Shown piece after piece: positions 17,954-23,665 of a DNA stretch of 23,665 nt. The stretch comes from Victivallales bacterium Lenti_02 (GTDB taxonomy: Bacteria; Verrucomicrobiota; Lentisphaeria; Oligosphaerales; Lenti-02). The stretch is from the NCBI GenBank assembly GCA_001603055.1, contig LVAZ01000005.1, forward strand, positions 1 to 23,665. Direction: 5' to 3'. A model generated the notes under the pieces. The model ran no database searches. It had not been told where the DNA came from and saw only the letters and a list, made by a program, of their open reading frames with translations. The first letter of the stretch is position 1. Each line of letters starts with the position of its first letter. A program made the position numbers and the translations under genes.

Positions 17954-20029
17954 ATGACCGCCAGCCGCGAAACCATCGCCCTCTCCGCCTGGACCGTCCT
18001 CAAGGGAACGCCAACCCCCGTCGCGGAAGGGCTCGCCATCGTCCCCGCCGAGAGCGGCGATGTCGTCCTCGAACTCGCCGGCGACACCGCCCGCATGGGC
18101 GGCATCGACTGGACCGAGGAGAAATACGTCGTCCTCGAACTCCAGGCCGACATGCAGTCCATGGTCCGCACCAACCTCGAATTCTTCGCCGCCGACAACC
18201 CCGGCGACAAGGTGGACCTCTGCCTCAACTACTCCCTGATCCCCAACCACCGGGTCCGCATGGCCGTGCGCCTCGACGAACTGGCCTCGCGGCGCTTCTT
18301 CCTGCCCACCTACCCCGGCTCCTACAAGGGCCATGTCATGGGCAACCCGACCCATATCTCGCGCATGAACCGGGTCCGCATCCATCTCCGTCCCGGCCGG
18401 GACACGCGCCGCTTCACCCTCTTCCACTTCCACCTCAGCGACCGTCTGCCGGACTTCACCGTCGTCGGCGACCGCATGGTGGACAAGCTGGGCCAGTACA
18501 AGGGCATGGAATGGGAGGGGAAAACCGCCTCCGAGGCCGACCTCGTCGCCTTCCTCCGGGAGGAGCGCTGCCGCGCCGCCGCCGGAACCGGCTACCCCGA
18601 CGGCTGGAGCCGCTACGGCGGCTGGACCGAACGGCAGTTCACCGCCACCGGCTTCTTCCACACCCATCACGACGGCCAGCGCTGGTGGCTGGTGGACCCC
18701 GACGGCTACGCCTTCCTCAGCAACGGCGTCTGCTACGGCAGCCGCATGGGCGTCCACGGCTTCGTCGACGGCATGGAGGGCCTCTTCGACTGGATTCCCA
18801 ATCCCGACGACCCCCTCTACGCCGACGCCTGCACCACCGCCGACCAGATCGCCGAATTCGTCAAACGCAACGGGGCCGAAGCCGGACGCGGCCGCCGCAT
18901 GGTCAACTACGCCCGCGCCAACATGATCCGCGCCTTCGGCAAGGACTGGTGGAACGCCTGGGTCGAGATCAACGCCGCCCGCCTTAAGCGCTGGGGCTTC
19001 AACACCATCGGCGTCGGGGTCAACAACTACTTCGACGAACGGGTGATGGACTATCTCGCCAAGGCCGAAATCCCCTTTGTCTGGACCCTCAAGCACTTCC
19101 CCCAGACCAAGGCCAGCATCTTCCGCGATTTCCCCGACGTGTTCAGCGCCGAATACGCCAGCCAGGCCGCCACCTTCGCCAAGCAGCTCGAACCCTTCGT
19201 CGGCAATCCCTACCTCATCGGCTATTTCATCAACAACGAGCCGGAATGGCTCTTCCAGCACTCCGTGAACCTCGCCGAACGCCTCCTCGCCAGCCCCCAC
19301 CAACTGGCCTCGAAGGACCGTCTCGTCGACTTCCTCCGCCGGAAATACGCCACCGTCGCCGCCCTCAACGCCGCCTGGAACACCGCCTTCGCCGATTTCG
19401 CCGATCTGCACACCCCCCTGGCCGGAGCGGACCAGAAGTCGGAGCAGGCCCGGCTGGACCTCGATGAATTCAGCAAAATCCTCGTGGACCAGTACGGCCG
19501 CGTCACCTCCGAGGCCCTGCTCGCGGTGGACCCCGACCACCTCAATCTGGGCATGCGCTACGCCTATCCCCACGAAAAGACCATCGCCGGATTCACCTAC
19601 TTCGACGTGTTCTCCTTCAACCGCTACACCGAGAATCCCGTGCCCGACCTCCAGCGTGTCACCGGGCTCTGCGACAAGCCTCTGCTCATCGGCGAATGGC
19701 ATTTCGGCGGCTCCGACAAGGGCCTCCTCGCCAACGGCCTCGTCGCCGCCGCCAACCAGACCGAGCGCGGCCTGGCCTACTCCTTCTACCTCGAAAACTG
19801 CCTCGCCCAGCCCGCCTTCGTGGGCGCCCATTTCTTCGAGTACAACGACCAGCCCGTCCTCGGCCGCTTCGACGGCGAGTGCATGCAGCACGGCCTCATC
19901 GACATCTGCAACCGCCCCTACGAGGACATGCTCGCCAACCTCGTCAAGACCAACGCCAAGCTCTACCAACTCGCCACCGGCCAAATCGAGCCCACCCAGC
20001 AGCGGGGGAAACTCATCCCCCGCTACTGA
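17954..20029 (+). CDS. GH50 (beta-agarase-like) glycoside hydrolase
   Basis: This 691-residue protein has the two-part GH50 layout. An N-terminal beta-sandwich (about 1-180) ends in a DKLGQYKGMEWEGKT linker, and a clan GH-A barrel starts near RWWLVDPDGYAFLSNGV. Glu429 in NNEPEW fits the acid/base and Glu581 in LLIGEWHFGG fits the nucleophile. Their separation (152) is close to that of characterised GH50 agarases. The C-terminal block ANQTERG...GRFDGEC...DICNRPY is highly typical of GH50. Known GH50 members release neoagaro-oligosaccharides, but this sequence may act on another galactan. Oddly, there is no signal peptide on the chosen product, and the ribosome site (AAGGGA) is modest. The gene closes the carbohydrate cluster and converges with the acyltransferase-like gene 35 bases away. 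No terminator is visible in that gap. Confidence 0.85.
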   Translation: MTASRETIALSAWTVLKGTPTPVAEGLAIVPAESGDVVLELAGDTARMGGIDWTEEKYVVLELQADMQSMVRTNLEFFAADNPGDKVDLCLNYSLIPNHRVRMAVRLDELASRRFFLPTYPGSYKGHVMGNPTHISRMNRVRIHLRPGRDTRRFTLFHFHLSDRLPDFTVVGDRMVDKLGQYKGMEWEGKTASEADLVAFLREERCRAAAGTGYPDGWSRYGGWTERQFTATGFFHTHHDGQRWWLVDPDGYAFLSNGVCYGSRMGVHGFVDGMEGLFDWIPNPDDPLYADACTTADQIAEFVKRNGAEAGRGRRMVNYARANMIRAFGKDWWNAWVEINAARLKRWGFNTIGVGVNNYFDERVMDYLAKAEIPFVWTLKHFPQTKASIFRDFPDVFSAEYASQAATFAKQLEPFVGNPYLIGYFINNEPEWLFQHSVNLAERLLASPHQLASKDRLVDFLRRKYATVAALNAAWNTAFADFADLHTPLAGADQKSEQARLDLDEFSKILVDQYGRVTSEALLAVDPDHLNLGMRYAYPHEKTIAGFTYFDVFSFNRYTENPVPDLQRVTGLCDKPLLIGEWHFGGSDKGLLANGLVAAANQTERGLAYSFYLENCLAQPAFVGAHFFEYNDQPVLGRFDGECMQHGLIDICNRPYEDMLANLVKTNAKLYQLATGQIEPTQQRGKLIPRY

Positions 20030-20064
20030 CGCATGCCATTTGCCTTATCCGTGGCGGCGTCCCC

Positions 20065-21345
20065 TCACCCCCGCAGTTCGGGCAGGTCGGGGGACCAGCC
20101 GCCGCGGTAGACTTGGCTGCCGTAGCGGTCGAGATCGTCGAACAGGATGAACATGCCGCCGTGCCGCCAATGCCCGCCCGCTTCGAGGAAGGCGAGAATC
20201 CGCCGTTGCAGGCTGGTCTCGCGGGGCGCGGTGGCGAAATCGATGGGGCCGCGCTGGAGAAACACAAACCACAGCCCGTCGTTGCCGCTGGCGGGACGGG
20301 GTTCGAGATACAGCTCGCGCAGGAAACAGTTCAGATTGGCGTCCTCGGGCAGGATGGTTTCGAGCAGATTGCTGAATATCCAGGAGGCGCAGGTGACGGC
20401 GCGCACCGGTTCATTGGGGCAATACTGCCGGAAGAAGTCGCGGGCTTCGAGCAGCGAGTCCCGGCAGGCCTCCGGCCCCATGCCGCCGCCCGAGGGAATG
20501 TGCATCTGCAAAACCGGATCGCCCTTTTTCAGAACACATTCCCAATCAGCCAGGGAAAGAGTAACCTGACGGTCCAGCCCCATGCCGCGCGGATCGAGCA
20601 GATAGCCGGTGGCGCTGGTCTCGTCCAGCGCGAAGGTGGTCGTCCAGCCTTCGCCCTCCCGGTAACGGGCGGAATCGGTGTGCAGATAGCCGTCGGCATC
20701 GAAGCGCTGCCCCGGCGCGGCCAGCGCCACCACCCGCCCCGTCCGCCGGTGGCGGAACACGGTGTAGTTCTGCGGCGTGGGATCGAGCCAGTATTCCAGC
20801 CGCCCCAGGCGCACATAGCGGCGCTCTGTGTAATTGCGCAGCCAGTTGATGTTGCTGTCGTAGAGTCCGATCCGGCCCTGGTTTCCCCGCCGGTAGTTGT
20901 CGTCGCAGAAATGCCGGACCTGCTGACAGGTGAAATGGGCGTTGGCCAGAGGGAACCCGAGCCGGGCGTAGTTGGCCTCGATGCGCGGCACCACCGCCAG
21001 CGCCGCCAGCAGATAGAACACCCCGCCCTCCTCGCCCAGCACCTTCTCCAGCTTGGGCCAGTCCGCGATCGGCTGGGCGGTCGGCGACAGGAGCAGCCGC
21101 CAGTACAAATGCCAGAACAGCCGCCGCAGCGCCTCGTTCCCGGCGATCTTAGCCGCCGTCCGCGCCAGCGGCCCGTCCACCTCGTCCCCGAAAGTGCAGA
21201 CCTCCCGCCAAGCCCGCCAGTTCGCCTCCCGCAAAGGCGCCAGCGGCCCCTTCGGCAGCAGCGCCTGCGAATCGTTCCAGGACTGGATCACATTGCCGGT
21301 GTCGGCAGCTTCGCCCAAAGCATGCAGCACATCATTCGCGGTCAT
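20065..21345 (-). CDS. Acyltransferase-like protein (GNAT_C type)
   Basis: This 426-residue protein lacks a signal peptide or membrane segment. It resembles a two-domain acyltransferase-like family known from Pfam-type N-terminal and GNAT_C domains. The first domain is helical (about 1-170). The second carries the 'LYDSNINWLRNYTERRYVRLGRLEYW' region (about 161-186), 'LQMHIPSGGGMGPEAC' (from 279) and 'SWIFSNLLETILPEDANL' (about 321-338). His282 is a possible functional residue by position. The family's substrate is, to my knowledge, undetermined. I took the ATG at 21345, where AAGGA lies seven bases upstream and the promoter lies just beyond. An upstream in-frame ATG would lie past the promoter. 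It diverges from the sialidase-like gene. Confidence 0.65.
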   Translation of the reverse strand: MTANDVLHALGEAADTGNVIQSWNDSQALLPKGPLAPLREANWRAWREVCTFGDEVDGPLARTAAKIAGNEALRRLFWHLYWRLLLSPTAQPIADWPKLEKVLGEEGGVFYLLAALAVVPRIEANYARLGFPLANAHFTCQQVRHFCDDNYRRGNQGRIGLYDSNINWLRNYTERRYVRLGRLEYWLDPTPQNYTVFRHRRTGRVVALAAPGQRFDADGYLHTDSARYREGEGWTTTFALDETSATGYLLDPRGMGLDRQVTLSLADWECVLKKGDPVLQMHIPSGGGMGPEACRDSLLEARDFFRQYCPNEPVRAVTCASWIFSNLLETILPEDANLNCFLRELYLEPRPASGNDGLWFVFLQRGPIDFATAPRETSLQRRILAFLEAGGHWRHGGMFILFDDLDRYGSQVYRGGWSPDLPELRG

Positions 21346-21381
21346 GGCAGTTCCTTCGCAATCCGGTTGGTCATTCTCCGG

Positions 21382-21410
21382 ACTGTAACCGCACCATAGG
21401 GTGTTGCCAA
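21382..21410 (-). promoter_or_regulatory. Sigma70-like promoter for the acyltransferase-like gene
   Basis: On the minus strand TTGGCA (21405-21410) and TACAGT (21382-21387) are 17 bases apart. The predicted start near 21375 gives a leader of about 30 bases. It lies in the 118-bp divergent spacer. No comparable rightward promoter was found for the sialidase-like gene. Confidence 0.55.
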
Positions 21411-21463
21411 TCCCACTTGGCCGAGCATGGTATGGGATTTTCCCCCTTCCGCGAGGTTTTCCC

Positions 21464-22729
21464 ATGGATATGCAGACCGAACTTCAGCGCAGCCAGTCCG
21501 ATTTCGTGGTCTACCAGCCGGGCAGCATGGACGGCAGCACCTTCGACACGGGGAACGAGCATTTCCTCGTCTTCGAGGGGCCGGACGGGGCGCTCATGGC
21601 GGTCTGGACCCAGAGTTCCTACGAGGGCGCGGGGGACCACCGCATCGTCTTCGCCCGCAGCGGGGACGACGGGCGGACCTGGAGCGCGCCGAAGCTGCTG
21701 CTCGGCTGTCCCCGGCCCAAGGAGGGCATGCAGGCGAGCTGGGGCTTCCCCCTGGTCGCGAAGTCGGGCCGCATCTATGTCCTGGCGAACCAGTTCACCG
21801 GGGCGGTGGACTACCATCATCAGATCACCGGCGTCATGACCGCCATCTGCAGCGACGACGCGGGGCGGACCTGGTCCGCGCCCCAGACCATCCCCATGCC
21901 GAAGAGCCCCCATGACCATCCCGATCCGGCCATGCCCGCCAACTGGGTTGTCTGGCAGCGCCCCGACCGGCTCAGCGACGGCAAGTACTACGTGGGCTTC
22001 ACCCGCTGGCTCAGCCCCAAGGTGCGGATGAACTTCGGCAACAGTTGGACCACCCACGAGTCGGTGGTCGAGTTCATGCGCTTCGAGAATGTGGACGACT
22101 GCCCCGAGCCGCGCGATCTCGCCATCTCCTACCATGCCTGGGGGCCCCGCGCCCTGCGCGCGCCGCACTATCTCGAACCCCTCGCCAGCGTCGCCCAGGA
22201 ACCCAGCATCGTCCCCCTGCCCGACGGACGCCTCTTCTGCACCATGCGCAGCATGTCCGGCTACATCTGGTACAGCCTCTCGGCGGACGCGGGCGACACC
22301 TGGTGCATTCCCCGCCCCCTGCTCCGCCGGGATTTCGGCAGACCCATCCTCGAACCCCTCTGCTGCTGCCCCATCTACCGGCTGGCCGACGGGCGCTATG
22401 TGCTGCTCCATCACAACAACAACGGCTGCTTCGAGGGCTGCCGCCCCGAGGAGACGGGCAAAAACCGCCGTCCCGCCTTCCTCGCCCTCGGCGAATTCCG
22501 TCCCGGTGCCGAGCAGCCCATCTGGTTCAGCGAGTCCAAACTCTTCATGGACAACGGCGGCGCCACCATCGGCCCGCTCAAGCGCATCGACATCGGCGTC
22601 TATCCCAGCTTCACCACCCGCCACGGCGAAAACATCCTCTGGCATCCCGAACGGAAATTTTTCCTCCTCGGCAAGCGCATCACTCCGGACTGGCTTGCCG
22701 ATCTTGCCGTTCCAGGGTCGCTCGACTAA
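21464..22729 (+). CDS. Sialidase-fold (Asp-box/BNR repeat) protein
   Basis: This 421-residue protein has three Asp boxes, SGDDGRTW (66-73), SDDAGRTW (130-137) and SADAGDTW (273-280). They mark a six-bladed sialidase-type propeller. EPSIVPLPDGRLFCTMRS (246-263) resembles the sialidase strand that supplies an active-site arginine (Arg262 here) next to Glu246. True sialidase activity is not established, because many PVC-group relatives of this fold are uncharacterised and I cannot place all three arginines. There is no signal peptide, so it is either intracellular or exported by another route. I chose the ATG at 21464 (GAGG seven bases upstream) over an earlier in-frame ATG that lies within the divergent promoter spacer. 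A run of three cysteines (CCC, 300-302) is unusual. Confidence 0.7.
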   Translation: MDMQTELQRSQSDFVVYQPGSMDGSTFDTGNEHFLVFEGPDGALMAVWTQSSYEGAGDHRIVFARSGDDGRTWSAPKLLLGCPRPKEGMQASWGFPLVAKSGRIYVLANQFTGAVDYHHQITGVMTAICSDDAGRTWSAPQTIPMPKSPHDHPDPAMPANWVVWQRPDRLSDGKYYVGFTRWLSPKVRMNFGNSWTTHESVVEFMRFENVDDCPEPRDLAISYHAWGPRALRAPHYLEPLASVAQEPSIVPLPDGRLFCTMRSMSGYIWYSLSADAGDTWCIPRPLLRRDFGRPILEPLCCCPIYRLADGRYVLLHHNNNGCFEGCRPEETGKNRRPAFLALGEFRPGAEQPIWFSESKLFMDNGGATIGPLKRIDIGVYPSFTTRHGENILWHPERKFFLLGKRITPDWLADLAVPGSLD

Positions 22730-22779
22730 ACGCCGACCCTATCTCGCCGCCTGTATTTTCCCACCCGGCGGCGACAGAC

Positions 22780-22819
22780 AAAAAACGCCCGCCGGGAAAT
22801 GAAAATCCCCCGGCGGGCG
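22780..22819 (-). terminator. Rho-independent terminator of the coiled-coil protein gene
   Basis: Perfect 11-bp arms (22786-22796 and 22809-22819) enclose a 12-base loop. On the minus strand the GC-rich stem is followed at once by six T (22785-22780). It lies 22 bases past the stop of the minus-strand gene. The run of A on the other side gives no T-tract on the plus strand, so it is probably one-way, although the stem may also slow transcripts from the sialidase-like gene. Confidence 0.85.
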
Positions 22820-22841
22820 CGATGGCATTCGACGGACGAGG

Positions 22842-23375
22842 CTAGCTCAGTTCGGCCAGCCGCTCCTTGGCGCGGGCCAACTGGCCGGCCAGGGCTTCGG
22901 GCGCCGGGCAGCCATAGGAGGCAAAGGTCGCCAGATCCTTTTCCAGCTCCTCGATCTTGCCCTTCAGAACCTTGCGCTCCTCCCGGAACTGCACTTCCCG
23001 ACGCTTCTCCTCGCGCACTTCGGCCACCATGCTCTGAATTTCCTCGAACTGGTCCAACTCGAACTTCCGCAGCAGATTGCGGAGGTCCTTGACGGTCTGC
23101 TTCGCGCTGGAGGCCACCGCCCCACCCCGGGTCTTGGACTGGGACTGCGCGGCGGGGGGATAGTCGGCCAGGAAGGCCGCGCTGGCCTTGCGGGCGGTGC
23201 CCACAAAGGCATGCCGGCCGCGCGGCAGGGAACCGTCTTCCCGGAACTTGATCTCCACCTCCTCACCGCCCACGGTCGCGAAATGCCGACCTTCCTCGTC
23301 GCAACGATAGGCAAAACCGTAGGATTCGCAAATGTCCTGGATGGTCACGGAGTTGATGGGGAGTTTGTCGGCCAT
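22842..23375 (-). CDS. Small coiled-coil protein of unknown function
   Basis: This 177-residue soluble protein is not one I recognise. Residues 1-70 look like a compact alpha/beta domain (QDICESYGF, then 'GRHFATVGGEEVEIKF'). Residues 71-90 form a Ser/Gln/Ala-rich linker. Residues 92-152 are a charged heptad-like helix rich in Glu, Lys and Arg, and a second short helix (160-176) ends the protein. The shape (small head, linker, basic-acidic coiled coil) would suit an oligomeric regulator or nucleoid-associated protein, but that is a guess. I took the ATG at 23375, which has AGGTG about eight bases upstream. An ATG 23 codons earlier lacks such a site and adds residues of low coding character. 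It is monocistronic, with its own terminator. Confidence 0.7.
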   Translation of the reverse strand: MADKLPINSVTIQDICESYGFAYRCDEEGRHFATVGGEEVEIKFREDGSLPRGRHAFVGTARKASAAFLADYPPAAQSQSKTRGGAVASSAKQTVKDLRNLLRKFELDQFEEIQSMVAEVREEKRREVQFREERKVLKGKIEELEKDLATFASYGCPAPEALAGQLARAKERLAELS

Positions 23376-23665
23376 GAATTCGACACCTTGATTTGGATGA
23401 CTGGGGTTGGCGCCCATTCGGTTCCCGAACGGAATGAAAAACAAGCAAACTCGGCCAACACACCGAACCTACTTGTTTTTTCGCATAAAACTTACAATGT
23501 AGCGTTCTGGTTTCTTTGCGCAACTGGACCTAAGGAGATTCCGTCGAATCAAACCGAAAAAAGTCTTCCTCCTCTTTTCCGGCCCGGGAACCGTCAACCT
23601 TCGGCCGAAGGGGGGGAGGTACGCGGGGCGGGCCCCTACAGTCAATTTCCCGGCAAGCCGGTCCG
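23376..23665. other. Non-coding right edge with clustered palindromes
   Basis: Positions 23440-23520 are AT-rich and should hold the promoter of the coiled-coil protein gene, but I could not fix a single -35/-10 pair. Further right there is no open frame with a ribosome site and start. The last 70 bases carry several short inverted repeats, listed separately. Confidence 0.5.
23598..23661. repeat. Cluster of short GC-rich palindromes
   Basis: Three inverted repeats follow one another: a perfect 14-bp palindrome CCTTCGGCCGAAGG (23598-23611), GGGGC-GG-GCCCC (23625-23636) and CCGGC-AA-GCCGG (23650-23661). The density suggests a folded intergenic element such as a REP-like or interspersed repeat. 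It is not a terminator in either direction, because no T-tract follows. Confidence 0.5.

Noticed and set aside
17555..19984. 809-codon minus-strand open frame opposite the GH50-like gene
   Set aside because: The plus-strand frame has the GH50 motifs and catalytic residues. The minus frame is Gly/Val/Glu-rich and featureless.
21346..21463. Rightward promoter for the sialidase-like gene (TATGGG at 21431 or TTGGCC at 21417)
   Set aside because: The spacings are far from 17 bases, so no credible pair could be assembled.

Overview
The window comes from a high-GC bacterium. Long secreted multi-domain proteins, a dockerin-like module, a LamG-plus-barrel enzyme, a GH50-type enzyme and sparse, mostly short gene clusters suggest a PVC-group organism (Lentisphaerota, Kiritimatiellota or Verrucomicrobiota). 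This is inferred from protein style only, because no rRNA or phylogenetic marker is present.

Left half (356-11898, minus strand): a two-gene operon for extracellular proteins. The first gene encodes a 3054-residue secreted protein. It has a complete papain-type catalytic set (Gln77, Cys83, His242, Asn272), a seven-repeat FG-GAP/VCBS propeller, a kelch/Asp-box propeller and two RCC1-type propellers. InlB-like repeats separate the propellers, and two cohesin-like beta-sandwich modules, a cadherin-like module and a duplicated 'GWNL...GYW' tail follow. Its stop overlaps the start of the second gene by ATGA. That gene encodes a secreted HExxH metalloprotease-like protein with a two-loop dockerin-like module at its N-terminus. 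A cohesin-like carrier next to a dockerin-bearing protease is the most interesting hypothesis here. A good sigma70-like promoter lies upstream of the operon.

Centre (12287-20029, plus strand): a carbohydrate cluster. It holds an AGE-superfamily sugar 2-epimerase (probably cytoplasmic), a secreted 1315-residue LamG / barrel / carbohydrate-binding-like protein, a 415-bp gap with apparent gene debris (a C-terminal remnant and an orphan signal-peptide ORF), and a GH50 (beta-agarase-like) glycoside hydrolase without a signal peptide of its own. Together they suggest breakdown of a polysaccharide followed by epimerisation of the released sugar.

Right part (20065-23375): an acyltransferase-like protein (minus, convergent with the GH50 gene, with its own promoter), a divergent Asp-box sialidase-fold protein (plus), and a small coiled-coil protein of unknown role (minus) that ends in a clear intrinsic terminator. 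Both window edges are non-coding. The left edge is strikingly AT-rich and the right edge is packed with short palindromes.

No tRNA, rRNA, CRISPR array, insertion sequence or transposase was seen.
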